Assembly: GCA_910578455.1 (NCBI GenBank) | Contig: CAJTQA010000062.1 | Coordinates: 285 to 13,464 of the forward strand | DNA length: 13,180 nucleotides | Reading direction: 5' to 3' | Source of the DNA: an uncultured Dorea sp. | GTDB taxonomy: Bacteria; Bacillota; Clostridia; Lachnospirales; Lachnospiraceae | In this document: positions 5,877 through 13,180 of the stretch, piece after piece | Numbering within the stretch: the stretch's first letter is position 1 | How the letters are laid out: each line of letters starts with the position of its first letter | Notes under the pieces: model-generated | The model's input: the letters and a program-made list of their open reading frames with translations, nothing else | Told to the model about the DNA's origin: nothing | The model's database searches: none | Position numbers and translations under genes: made by a program

Positions 5877-6893
5877 TTATTCCTCCTGTTCCGGCCCGCC
5901 ATCCATGTCATCATCCGGGTAATCATCATAAAAAGCCGCGTCCATATCCGGCTCTGTCACTTCCATGCCGGCCTGGGCCTGCATTTCAGCATCCTCATTG
6001 ATTTCCGGTTCGTCCTCATCCAGCAGGTCGTCCAGATCCTCTGCATCGTCCAGGTCGTGCTTCGGCTTATAGATTTTTAAGTAGTACCCGGCTCCACCAA
6101 ATGCCAGGATAGCAAGCAGGATAAAGATCATGATTCCTGCGCTGCCGCTTTTTTCCGGTTTTTCCGGTTCTTCCTCCTTTTCGTCTTTCGTTTCTTCCGG
6201 TTCGCCGGTGCAGGCTTTTAAGTCATTCTTGCAGACCGGGCAGGCGGTATCTACCTTTCCGGCCTCACACTGTTTCACACAGGAGCAGACCTCCACCACA
6301 GGCATGGCGCTCTCCCCGACGCTTCCTTCTTTGCTCTTTTCCGCCAGGTCTGCCAGGTCGTTCTCCGTAACCGCATTTAAGAAATATACATTGTCGGAAT
6401 CCCGCTGGCGGTCGATCACAAGATAGAAGATATTTTCCTCCGGCGTAACAAAGGTAAAAAATTCCTTTCCTTCTTCATCGGTGGCATTGTCAAGAACAGA
6501 AGCCTGCCCATTCGGGGTAATCGGTTTCTGTTCCGGTTCCGGCTCTGGAGCCTGGTAATGGGGGTTTGTCACCGTAACAGTCTCTGACTGATTCCCGGCA
6601 AAATCAATCGCATAAACTTCCACGGTTTCCTGTCCGTCCGGAGCGAAGTCCTCAAAATCCAAGTCAAGTGCGCCGTCCACACGGTAGTTGACCCGTTTCC
6701 CAGCAACATAGATGGCCTCCACGCCGGAATCATCATCGGTTGCCTCAATATGCAGCATACCATCTGCGGCTTCTGCACTGACCCTTGGCGGGGTAGCGTC
6801 GGCCCCGCCTGCCGCAAATGCCGTCACAGGAGTAAAAAATGCGCCTATGCCCAGCACAAGCGCGGATAATGCGTATCGAATATTAGTTTTCAT
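5877..6893 (-). CDS. DUF4366 / CD1107-type mobile-element membrane protein
   Basis: A 338-residue surface-exposed membrane protein typical of Tn1549/CD1107-like conjugative elements. Residues 1-28 are a signal peptide (cut after AFAA). Residues about 33-112 look like an Ig-like or Cna-type beta domain (ATPPRVSAEA...VEVYAIDFAGNQSETVTVTN). A Pro/Glu spacer is followed by the segment FFTFVTPEENIFYLVIDRQ (145-163), which I take as the DUF4366 core. Six cysteines lie between 203 and 228 (C203, C205, C209, C218, C221, C228), possibly disulfide-bonded. A transmembrane helix spans about 252-272 and the cytoplasmic tail is extremely acidic. Its ATG overlaps the end of the DUF4315 gene by 11 nt, a pairing usual in this family. 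It is probably part of, or accessory to, the transfer apparatus; the precise role is not known. Confidence 0.85.
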   Translation of the reverse strand: MKTNIRYALSALVLGIGAFFTPVTAFAAGGADATPPRVSAEAADGMLHIEATDDDSGVEAIYVAGKRVNYRVDGALDLDFEDFAPDGQETVEVYAIDFAGNQSETVTVTNPHYQAPEPEPEQKPITPNGQASVLDNATDEEGKEFFTFVTPEENIFYLVIDRQRDSDNVYFLNAVTENDLADLAEKSKEGSVGESAMPVVEVCSCVKQCEAGKVDTACPVCKNDLKACTGEPEETKDEKEEEPEKPEKSGSAGIMIFILLAILAFGGAGYYLKIYKPKHDLDDAEDLDDLLDEDEPEINEDAEMQAQAGMEVTEPDMDAAFYDDYPDDDMDGGPEQEE

Positions 6894-7131
6894 TTGGTCT
6901 TATTTCCTCCTCTTTTACAGGGTTGTCCTGGGGTACTTCTTTCATGGACTGGATCAGCCCCAGGATCGTTTTCAGTTCTTCCGGCGAGGCGGTAATTCCT
7001 CGCACAGCCTGGATAATCTCCAGGTTTTCATGCTCCGTGATCTGCCGTTCGATGTCCTTTGCTCGTGCCTGCCATTCCACGGCTTTCTGTCTTGCCTTTT
7101 CAAGATCCGCCCTCAGACGTTCGATCTTCAT
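6883..7131 (-). CDS. DUF4315-type coiled-coil protein of conjugative elements
   Basis: An 82-residue soluble protein. Residues 1-40 form a charged coiled coil (MKIERLRADLEKARQKAVEW...IERQITEHE). They are followed by a segment with small-residue turns (IIQAVRGITASPEELKTIL) that fits the DUF4315 family as I know it from CD1107-type elements. There it is encoded directly before the DUF4366 membrane protein, as here. The start at 7131 has GGAG 6 nt upstream; the frame continues to 7176, but that part overlaps the radical SAM gene. It overlaps the radical SAM gene by 32 nt and the DUF4366 gene by 11 nt. The function is unknown; a scaffold or regulatory role in the transfer complex is a guess. Confidence 0.82.
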   Translation of the reverse strand: MKIERLRADLEKARQKAVEWQARAKDIERQITEHENLEIIQAVRGITASPEELKTILGLIQSMKEVPQDNPVKEEEIRPNEN

Positions 7132-8041
7132 TTCCTGCTCCTTTCTGCTTCCTGCGCCAGTTAGGGACAAAATCATTAAAATCCGGTACGGCGCGGAAGA
7201 ACCATTTATTGTTTACCCACTGCTGAAGCCGGCGTGTGACGGAAGGGGCGGTGGATTTTTCATACACCATCACATAAGGGTCGTATCCCATGTCACGGAG
7301 AGTATAGATGCGGTACAGATCCTGCTCATGGGTGCTGCCGTAATTGGTAAGGACATAGACCCGACGCTTCCGGCAATCTTTTACAGAAGTCCATTCCGAA
7401 AACTGCCGGAAATACGGCGTCAAATCGTCCTCTGGGTTATCCCAGGCAAAATGCAGCATTTTTGTCCTTACCTGGTTTAAAGCCGCTGCCTTCTTCGGGG
7501 TCATGAGCCGTATGTCGAGCCCCTGGGTGAAATCCACCATCGCCCTGCTGTCCGCAAGCTGCCCTAAGAGCCGTTCCCAATCCGGGCAGGCCAGCAGATT
7601 TGCATCCAGAAGTTTGATTTCCTTTTCTCCCATCCAGAACTCGGAGAGATCTGCCACCGCCACCGTCTGTCTTCCTTCTTTTTCTCCTACAATGCAGAAG
7701 CCGCAGCCCCGCGGACAGCCGCGCGACAGAAAGCCGTAGGCAGTTCCGGCAAACTGCGGGTATATCCCGTAATCCGGGCAGGTATGTTCTACATCGTTGG
7801 GCAGGCGGTTGGAAAGCCCATATCCTGTGCCGCCCCGGATAATCTGGTCAGCACGGATCCGTCCAGCAAAGTCTTTGGAATAGCTGTCCGTAAAGACGCG
7901 GCTCATGTAAACAAGGTCATACCGCCTACGTCCGTCATGCCATTCCACGGTGTCGCCCCGCGCCTTGTGATAAGCGGAAAGCTTCATCAGGCACAGGTTT
8001 GGCCATCGGTGGCCGTCTACGTCAATCAGTCCTATTTTCAA
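7100..8041 (-). CDS. Radical SAM enzyme of mobile elements, substrate unknown
   Basis: A 313-residue protein with a radical SAM cluster motif, CPRGCGFC (Cys109, Cys113, Cys116, a C-x3-C-x2-C pattern). The motif binds a 4Fe-4S cluster that cleaves S-adenosylmethionine to a radical. The N-terminus (IGLIDVDGHRWPNLCLMKL, then YDLVYMSRVF) resembles the Rossmann-like leader found before radical SAM barrels such as the B12-binding or MiaB types, but shortened. LLDANLLACPDWERLL and DFTQGLDIRLM fit barrel strands. The C-terminus (NNKWFFRAVPDFNDFVPNWR) is aromatic and basic. The start is TTG at 8041 with GGAGG 8 nt upstream; no in-frame ATG fits better. It overlaps the methyltransferase-like gene by 20 nt. 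Similar proteins occur in phages and conjugative elements, without a known reaction to my knowledge. Confidence 0.85.
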   Translation of the reverse strand: MKIGLIDVDGHRWPNLCLMKLSAYHKARGDTVEWHDGRRRYDLVYMSRVFTDSYSKDFAGRIRADQIIRGGTGYGLSNRLPNDVEHTCPDYGIYPQFAGTAYGFLSRGCPRGCGFCIVGEKEGRQTVAVADLSEFWMGEKEIKLLDANLLACPDWERLLGQLADSRAMVDFTQGLDIRLMTPKKAAALNQVRTKMLHFAWDNPEDDLTPYFRQFSEWTSVKDCRKRRVYVLTNYGSTHEQDLYRIYTLRDMGYDPYVMVYEKSTAPSVTRRLQQWVNNKWFFRAVPDFNDFVPNWRRKQKGAGNEDRTSEGGS

Positions 8042-8504
8042 GTGTGATCCCTCCTTTTTTGGGTCGGTTGTCTAAGTAGGCAAATTCCAGCTGATTTTTA
8101 CATATACCGCTGCACAGATAGCCGCTTTGAAACGGCACTCGTTTTGATTCCTCCATGCCTTTTCCTGTGTACTCCACCCTTGGACTGAGCCAGAGCATCT
8201 CCACCCGGTTTTCATAAAACATCTGAAACCGTTCTTTACTGTCAAAAATGCCCTGAAAATTCAGCAACATGGCAAAGGGCCTGCCGATCTCATACAGCCG
8301 TCGGATTACCTGCCCTTTTAAACTGTAAGGCGGGTTGCTAATGATATAATCGCAGTCCGGCACCTGGACCGTAAAAAAATCCTGTCCAGTATGGATATGT
8401 CCATAAATAACATGGAATCCATTGCCGGACAGGACTTTGACAAACGCACTTTCCACTGTATCGAACGGGCACCAAATCACAGTTCCAGGCTTCAGCCGTT
8501 CCAT
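8022..8504 (-). CDS. Adenine-specific DNA methyltransferase-like protein (EcoRI-type-like)
   Basis: The ATG-initiated form is 160 residues. It contains DYIISNPPYSLKG (about residues 53-65), the catalytic NPPY motif of N6-adenine and related amino-methyltransferases. Before it comes VIWCPFDTVESAFVKVL in the place of the SAM-binding loop, a CPFD rather than an FxGxG form. This recalls EcoRI-type methyltransferases and related phage proteins. FAMLLNFQGIFDS and RVEYTG follow. The same frame continues upstream without a stop to 8589 and encodes a family-like segment (HKNDEYFTPACAVYPI), so the true start is probably upstream at ATT 8579 or ATA 8573, beside a perfect ribosome site. No restriction enzyme is seen nearby. 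Self-modification or anti-restriction during transfer is plausible. The gene overlaps the radical SAM gene by 20 nt. Confidence 0.78.
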   Translation of the reverse strand: MERLKPGTVIWCPFDTVESAFVKVLSGNGFHVIYGHIHTGQDFFTVQVPDCDYIISNPPYSLKGQVIRRLYEIGRPFAMLLNFQGIFDSKERFQMFYENRVEMLWLSPRVEYTGKGMEESKRVPFQSGYLCSGICKNQLEFAYLDNRPKKGGITLENRTD

Positions 8505-8590
8505 GATCGGATATACCGCACAGGCAGGGGTGAAATATTCATCGTTTTTATGGAATTGATGCTGTATTTGTATTGTAATTTCCTCCTGTC
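8505..8590 (-). promoter_or_regulatory. Ribosome site and in-frame upstream extension of the methyltransferase-like gene
   Basis: AGGAGG lies on the minus strand at about 8588-8583, with no ATG, GTG or TTG at usable distance in the methyltransferase frame. The frame reads ATT-ACA-ATA-CAA-ATA-CAG-CAT and so on, coding ITIQIQHQFHKNDEYFTP before the ATG at 8504. ATA at 8573 lies 8 nt after GGAGG, the spacing used by other genes here. ATT at 8579 is nearer but corresponds to where I would expect an ATG in relatives. The ATG at 8504 has no ribosome site. Either initiation is non-canonical or an ATG has been lost. Confidence 0.55.
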
Positions 8591-8593
8591 ATT

Positions 8594-8875
8594 TCAAAAA
8601 AAACTTTGACAATTACAAGTGCCTTTGTGATAAAATAGTTTGACAATAGAAAAGCCTGAAATGCCCTGCACTCCAAGCTGATTAACACAACTATTTCATT
8701 TTTCAGATTATGACATTGCCGCCTGCGGTATCTGCATTGATATTGTCAGACTTTATTATGATTTTCTCTTTGCGGTTGTCATACTTTTTTATCAGTGATT
8801 ATCTGTAACTGATATTGTCACTCTTTTTTATGAAAATATCGGTCTTTATTATCATTGTGTCAAACTTTATTATCA
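8594..8875. repeat. Cluster of seven ~20-bp iteron-like repeats in an AT-rich intergenic region
   Basis: Approximate consensus ATTGTCANACTTTATTATCA. Five copies on the plus strand: 8742-8761, 8775-8794, 8814-8833, 8835-8854 and 8856-8875; the last three are spaced exactly 21 bp apart, two helical turns. Two copies in opposite orientation: 8594-8613 and 8628-8647. Copies differ at a few positions; the one at 8835 is the least similar. The roughly 300-bp interval between the hydrolase stop (8890) and the methyltransferase-like gene has no gene. Such arrays usually bind a protein cooperatively, as at operators, partition sites or replication origins. The two left copies sit right upstream of the methyltransferase ribosome site, which would suit autoregulation. 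Confidence 0.75.
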
Positions 8876-8889
8876 CTCAACACCTCCTT

Positions 8890-11800
8890 TCAGGGCAGCC
8901 TGCCCCCGCTGTAGAATTTTGATAACCAGTAACTTGTGTCAATGCTGGCATAAGAAATTGGCGAACCACAGTGAATCATACGCCCACCGCCGACATAGAT
9001 TCCCACATGGGTAACCGGGGTAGCCGCCGAATAAGTTCCGGTAAAAAAGACCAGATCCCCCGGCTGCATATCCGCCCTGGAAACCGGAGTGCAGAGATTG
9101 TAAAGCCCCTGCGCCGTCTGTCTGCCCACGTTCCCAACGCCGGAATGGTTGATGACCCACGACACATATCCGGAGCAGTCGAAAGAAGTAGCAGGTGAGG
9201 AACCGCCCCAGACATAGGGGAACCCCAGGTATTTTTCTGCTTCCGAGAGCATGGCTTCAAAACTGCCGTCGCCCATGGCTGCTCCTGGATTTGGTGCAAA
9301 ATCAGGCATACCAGCCGCTCCGCCGCCCGGAAGGTAGCCGTATCCGCCGTTATCCACATAATAATAGGGGTTTAAATACTGACCGTTATGGGTAACTTCC
9401 AGATGTAAATGCGTATCAGTGCTGTTTCCCGTGCTTCCTACAGCGGCAATGACATCACCCCGCGCCACTTCCTGCCCTGCCCTTACTGAAAGGGAAGAGC
9501 AGTGGGCATAGCGTGACTGGTAGCCATCCACTCCTTCGATCACCACGCACAGGCCATAGTCCCCGGCATTTCCTGCGGATATCACACGCCCGTCCTGCAC
9601 TGCCTTGATCGGGGTTCCGGCTGCAACGCCGATATCTACGCCCCGGTGGAGGTCTTTTGCCCCGGTCGTGGGGTGTACCCGGTAGCCGTATGGGCTGGTG
9701 ACATAAGGGATCCACGCAAAGTCAAAAGGATTCCCATAGCACTGGCGGTTGCCGCAGGTCTGCATATATACACCGTAACGGTCTGTCTGGTCGCCTGGTG
9801 CAAGGCTTGACGCGATAATATCCGAAAGCGGGCGCACAGCCAGCGTTGTTTGCAGGACGTACCAGTCATACTGCTGCTCAACGCCGTCTGCGTCTGTATA
9901 AGTGCGCACCTCCGTGATCTGCGTCCGGGTGAGCTGGTACTGCTGACCGAACAGCCGGTCAAGCTCCGCCTCCACCTGTGCATAGGTAAAATCCCCGTAA
10001 ACCGCCGTGAGGTATCCCATCAGTTCATAGGGGTTGTGGCCGATCTCGCCAATGTTGTAGCGGTATTCATCATAGTTTGGATAATCCGTCTCCGTACTGT
10101 TGATGTTCCTTTGCAGGTCGGTCTCCAGTTCGGTGTAGTGCAGTTCGCTTTTCTCAATTTCCGTATCCTCCGCCACATAACAGGTGGATATCACTGCAGA
10201 CTGTACGCCGGTGAGCATAGCGGAGCAGGAGGAAAACAGGGAGCCGCACATGGCAAAAACAAGGACGCCCACGGCGATGATCCCAAGGACTGCTTTGTGG
10301 GCGATGACTTTCTGCGCAATGGCGCGGATCACCTGCCCGGCTGCGGTCAGGACATTGGTGGTGTGCTTTGCCCCCTTTGCCGTCTCCCTTGCTGCTGCTG
10401 CGTATTTCCGTTTCAGCTTCTGCTTCTGGATCCATTTTGATAAAGCTTTTTTCTTCTGTAATTCCGGGCTATCCATCAGAAGTTTTTGATAGGCTGCGTT
10501 CACATTGGCTTTTGCCAGACGTTTTTCCGCGCGGCGCACTTCCTGGTAAGGTTTGTCATGAAGCCTGCGTTTATTCCAACGGAGAAACCGCCCTGCGGCG
10601 CGTTCCGCCGTAAACTCCGCTTTATGCGCGGCCTCCACGCCGACGTTATCCCGCTCTGTCTCCCGGATCTTCTGGTGCAGCTTTAATCCGGCCGTAGTAA
10701 CAGCCGTTCTTCGCAGGGCAGTTACCGCCCGTTTCGGCAGCGGCGGTTTTTCATATTCCGGTATGGCTTCTGTTTCAAACTGTAGCCGGTGCTTCACCTT
10801 TCCGGATTCACTGTCATACTGCTTCTGCAAACGGGCACGACGGCGGGTCGGCAGTTTGGACTGCGCCTTTTCCAGTTTTTTCCCGGATGATTCGACTTTG
10901 TTCTGTGCCGATTCACATTTCTTCTGCTGCATGGATAATCCCGGTGGTTTTTCCGTCTCCGGCACACCGTTTTTTCCTGCGGCGGCAGTTTTCCGTTCCT
11001 CCGGCGGCAGTTCGCTCTGGTCATATTGCAGGCGGGGCGGGCCTTCCGGCCTTTTTTCTTCAGCCGAAAACTTTGCCGCCAGCCTCTGCTTTTCTCTTGT
11101 CCGTTTTCCAGGAGGTTCCCCCGTCCTGTTATCCTCATGTTCAAACCGGAGCCGTCCGGATTCTTGGGGTACAGAAGCCACCCCCTGTTCCTTTTCTATG
11201 CCTTTTTGCTCCGGCTTTGCCGCATCGGCAGCAAACCGCCGTGCCTGCTTCTTTTTTAAAGCCGTGCGGTCTTTTGAATCTGCCTGCTCTTTTTTTGTTT
11301 CTGCCCAGCTCTGGGGATTTACCTCCTTCCCTTCTCCATGGCCGAACCGGAGCCGTCCAGATTCGTTTGTTTCCGTGTCAGATTCCGCCAGGCTTCCATC
11401 TGTTGCTCTTTCAGCATTGGCAGAAAATTTTACTGCTATTTTCTTTTTTACTGCCGTCCGGCCTTTTTCCGGTTCTCCATTCTTTCCTCCCGGCCCGAAT
11501 TGCAGCCTCCCGGTTTCATGGAGCGGTGGGGAATGCGCGGGAATCCCGTTCCCCGACACGGCATCCGGTTCGGTATCTTTGCCCGGAACAGGTGCATCCG
11601 CTTCAAAATGCCGTTTTACCGCCACCCGCGCTTTTTTTCCTGTCTGCGGTTCTGCCGTTGGTTTGGAATCCCAACCGCTTTCTGGTAACGTGCCGGCCAT
11701 ATCCTTGGCATCTTCCTGCCCGGACGGGGGATGCCGGTATCTTTTTGACGGCTTTGAAGACGTATGGCTGTCTCCGGGCGCATGGTTATCCCCGATGGCA

Positions 11801-12180
11801 TTTCCCTCCATAGGAAGAGGCTTCTCCTGGAAAATCGGAACATCTGCGGCTTCCCGCATGGAAGCAGGGGCATTTGCCGGCCCCCATATTTCCGGCGCAG
11901 CGGCCTCCGAAAAACGGGCATTTACATCCTGCTGAACCGGTGGGAGTTCCGGCGGCTGGTACGGCTGTTTAGGCTCCTGTTTCTTTTCCGGTGCTTGTAT
12001 GCGTCCCTGGGATCGGTGTCCAGCTGCGGTATCTGCCTGCCGTTCCTGCCTGAAAGAAATTTCCTCCAGGCGGCTGCTGATCCGCTGCTGTGTTCCCTGT
12101 GTCAGATTCTTCTCCGTCAGCCCATCACGGGTCATTTTCTGTACTTTTTTATCCCGTACCCTGAATTCCTGCCCCCTCAT
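8890..12180 (-). CDS. Bifunctional conjugation wall hydrolase, M23 peptidase + NlpC/P60 (CD1108-like)
   Basis: A 1096-residue protein that probably opens peptidoglycan for the mating channel. Residues 1-600 are polar and largely disordered, with alternating copies of an [ES/ET]GRL[RQ]F motif (about 222, 273, 340; weaker at 382 and 464) and a basic [RT]A(V/L)KKK...F.A motif. A conserved helical block with DNVGVEAAHKAE lies near 511-521. A transmembrane helix spans about 626-650, so the N-terminus is cytoplasmic. A membrane-proximal domain (about 700-800) precedes an M23 metallopeptidase (about 822-942) with zinc ligands H845, D849 and H926, plus H893 and H924. The NlpC/P60 domain (about 973-1096) has C1002 in DCSGYVS, H1058 in THVGIYVG and H1070. 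The ATG overlaps the upstream stop (ATGA) and follows GGAGG. The long repeat-rich tail is unusual in extent. Confidence 0.92.
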   Translation of the reverse strand: MRGQEFRVRDKKVQKMTRDGLTEKNLTQGTQQRISSRLEEISFRQERQADTAAGHRSQGRIQAPEKKQEPKQPYQPPELPPVQQDVNARFSEAAAPEIWGPANAPASMREAADVPIFQEKPLPMEGNAIGDNHAPGDSHTSSKPSKRYRHPPSGQEDAKDMAGTLPESGWDSKPTAEPQTGKKARVAVKRHFEADAPVPGKDTEPDAVSGNGIPAHSPPLHETGRLQFGPGGKNGEPEKGRTAVKKKIAVKFSANAERATDGSLAESDTETNESGRLRFGHGEGKEVNPQSWAETKKEQADSKDRTALKKKQARRFAADAAKPEQKGIEKEQGVASVPQESGRLRFEHEDNRTGEPPGKRTREKQRLAAKFSAEEKRPEGPPRLQYDQSELPPEERKTAAAGKNGVPETEKPPGLSMQQKKCESAQNKVESSGKKLEKAQSKLPTRRRARLQKQYDSESGKVKHRLQFETEAIPEYEKPPLPKRAVTALRRTAVTTAGLKLHQKIRETERDNVGVEAAHKAEFTAERAAGRFLRWNKRRLHDKPYQEVRRAEKRLAKANVNAAYQKLLMDSPELQKKKALSKWIQKQKLKRKYAAAARETAKGAKHTTNVLTAAGQVIRAIAQKVIAHKAVLGIIAVGVLVFAMCGSLFSSCSAMLTGVQSAVISTCYVAEDTEIEKSELHYTELETDLQRNINSTETDYPNYDEYRYNIGEIGHNPYELMGYLTAVYGDFTYAQVEAELDRLFGQQYQLTRTQITEVRTYTDADGVEQQYDWYVLQTTLAVRPLSDIIASSLAPGDQTDRYGVYMQTCGNRQCYGNPFDFAWIPYVTSPYGYRVHPTTGAKDLHRGVDIGVAAGTPIKAVQDGRVISAGNAGDYGLCVVIEGVDGYQSRYAHCSSLSVRAGQEVARGDVIAAVGSTGNSTDTHLHLEVTHNGQYLNPYYYVDNGGYGYLPGGGAAGMPDFAPNPGAAMGDGSFEAMLSEAEKYLGFPYVWGGSSPATSFDCSGYVSWVINHSGVGNVGRQTAQGLYNLCTPVSRADMQPGDLVFFTGTYSAATPVTHVGIYVGGGRMIHCGSPISYASIDTSYWLSKFYSGGRLP

Positions 12181-13082
12181 AATGCCGCCTCCTGTGTTTT
12201 CCGCCCTTTATCCGGTGCAGGGGCAGCATGGGCGGCGGCGAGACTTTTCTTCTCTTTTAAGTCTTTCAGCACCGAAGTTTTTTCTTTCGTTTCCTCCGCT
12301 TTATCCGTCTGCGGTTCCGGTTCGTCTATAGAAGCAGTTCCCTTCTGTTCTTCCCTGACATCCGTATCAACAGCAGCTACGTCCACTTCCGGCAGTCCTT
12401 TTCCTGCCGCCTGTTCCAGCCGTTCTACGCTGCCAATGGCGGCAAGGGTCAGATTATTCAGTTTGTTCAGGATATTTCGTTCCGTGCGGAGCGGTGTAAG
12501 GACAGCTGCCTGGAAACATCCCTCTGTGCCTCCGTCCACCGCCACCATTTCTTTTCCGGCAGCGGCGCGGACTGCGTTCTTCAAATGCCCGCCTACACTC
12601 CGCAGTTCCTTTCCTACAGCCTCCACCTTCTCAATGGACTGCTTAACTTCGGTAATGGAATAGGACAGACTTTTCTGCATGGTTTCCAGCGTTTTTTTTA
12701 TTCCTATTGCGGAAACTGCTTTATCCAGGGCTTTTACGCCGACCTGTTTCGCACCGGCGACTGCATCCCAGGCTCCTGCTATGATCCGTTCCTTTAATCC
12801 CATGATACACTCCTGCATGGCATGGATCCGGTTATCTGCCGCGTCGATGGTGCGGGAGACAAATCCTTTTTCCGGGCTTTCCTGCATTTGGGCAAGCTGT
12901 TCCCTGGCTTGGGCCAGTTCACGGGCCGCCGCCTGAAGCTGTTCCGCCATGTGTTCCATCTGCCAGAGCATAATGGAGTAATCCTGTCCAGCTTCCGGGC
13001 AGTTCTCCATCAGCAGTTTATAAAACTGCCGGACAGCATCATTTTCCATAAGCTGTGTGCCCTGTGCGCTGTTCTCATTCAT
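12177..13082 (-). CDS. Coiled-coil conjugative-element protein, possibly DUF6674
   Basis: A 301-residue soluble protein. Residues about 40-75 form a Gln/Ala/Glu-rich coiled coil (MEHMAEQLQAAARELAQARE). They are followed by a helical region with small residues (IIAGAWDAVAGAKQVGVKALDKAVSAIGI) that may be amphipathic, then another heptad-rich helix (ITEVKQSIEKVEAVGKELRSVGGHL). The last 80 residues are acidic then basic and probably disordered. I associate this pattern with DUF6674 proteins encoded next to the CD1108-type hydrolase, but without a search the label is tentative. The start at 13082 has GGAGG 8 nt upstream; the frame stays open to the window edge, but nothing favours an earlier start. 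Its stop overlaps the hydrolase ATG by 4 nt, so the two are made together and may interact. No enzymatic motif is seen. Confidence 0.78.
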   Translation of the reverse strand: MNENSAQGTQLMENDAVRQFYKLLMENCPEAGQDYSIMLWQMEHMAEQLQAAARELAQAREQLAQMQESPEKGFVSRTIDAADNRIHAMQECIMGLKERIIAGAWDAVAGAKQVGVKALDKAVSAIGIKKTLETMQKSLSYSITEVKQSIEKVEAVGKELRSVGGHLKNAVRAAAGKEMVAVDGGTEGCFQAAVLTPLRTERNILNKLNNLTLAAIGSVERLEQAAGKGLPEVDVAAVDTDVREEQKGTASIDEPEPQTDKAEETKEKTSVLKDLKEKKSLAAAHAAPAPDKGRKTQEAAL

Positions 13083-13156
13083 TATTGCGCCCTCCTTGTA
13101 TAATGTATTTAGGTTGTTCAAGGGATACCTATAAACCCTCAGACCTGCTTCTTTAC

Positions 13157-13177
13157 ATCTCCTGTCTGATAGGAGAT
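13157..13177. other. Short hairpin near the right edge
   Basis: ATCTCCT (13157-13163) and AGGAGAT (13171-13177) form a perfect 7-bp stem with a 7-nt loop, about 75 bp upstream of the coiled-coil gene. No T run follows on either strand. It could lie in the end of an upstream gene or in a leader; too little sequence is visible to say. Confidence 0.35.
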
Positions 13178-13180
13178 AAT

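Noticed and set aside
8606..8636. Plus-strand promoter TTGACA...TAAAAT
   Set aside because: The two boxes are parts of two iteron copies, the spacing is 19 bp (or 17 with a poorer -10), and nothing on the plus strand downstream looks like a gene.
8742..8875. CRISPR-like array
   Set aside because: Repeats are imperfect, occur in both orientations in the wider cluster, and are separated by only 1-19 bp, too short for spacers; no cas genes are present.
10763..11935. Long plus-strand frame (390 codons) opposite the wall hydrolase, and similar ones at 10887-11813 and 11764-12663
   Set aside because: All lie antisense to strongly supported genes, have low-complexity Ser/Phe/Pro/Cys-rich translations typical of the reverse of GC-rich repeat coding, and lack ribosome sites.
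13139..13180. Possible last 13 codons of an upstream minus-strand gene ending in TGA
   Set aside because: Too short to recognise or to tell from chance; another frame is also open to the edge.

Overview
The window looks like accessory DNA from a Gram-positive, probably gut-dwelling Clostridia-type bacterium. This rests on strong GGAGG ribosome sites, a sortase with a wall-anchored substrate, a lipoprotein, and protein families typical of Tn1549/CD1107-like conjugative elements. Every gene I can support lies on the minus strand, so transcription runs from right (13180) to left (1). I see no rRNA, tRNA or CRISPR array.

Right part (about 2963-13180): a GC-rich block of an integrative conjugative element (ICE) transfer operon. 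In transcription order it holds: a coiled-coil protein of unknown function (possible DUF6674); a large membrane-anchored bifunctional wall hydrolase (M23 + NlpC/P60, CD1108-like); an AT-rich intergenic region with seven copies of a 20-bp repeat; an adenine-methyltransferase-like protein whose start codon appears non-canonical; a radical SAM enzyme; a DUF4315 coiled-coil protein; a DUF4366/CD1107-type membrane protein; a tiny cysteine-rich protein; a sortase; a SpaA/CnaB-type surface protein with an IPKTG anchor; and the first ~106 codons of DNA topoisomerase III (topB). Most genes overlap or nearly touch, so they are probably translationally coupled. The hydrolase would open the wall for the transfer machine, and the sortase and surface protein could build a mating-contact adhesin.

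Left part (1 to about 2962): a more AT-rich second element that interrupts topB at the codons for its conserved ATD-x-GREGE motif. In transcription order it has an end region with 15-bp direct repeats, a gene with a transposon-transfer-assisting (TTRAP-like) segment, a coupled 93-aa protein, a lipoprotein with its own terminator, a DUF3847 protein preceded by a large dyad, a hairpin-dense oriT-like region, and the start of a MobA/MobL (MOBQ) relaxase running off the left edge. This is the layout of an integrative mobilizable element nested inside an ICE. Its other end and its recombinase would lie left of the window.

Main points for follow-up: the 20-bp repeat cluster at 8594-8875, the coupled methyltransferase-like/radical SAM pair with its odd start, the nested insertion into topB, and the oriT with a MOBQ-like nick motif.
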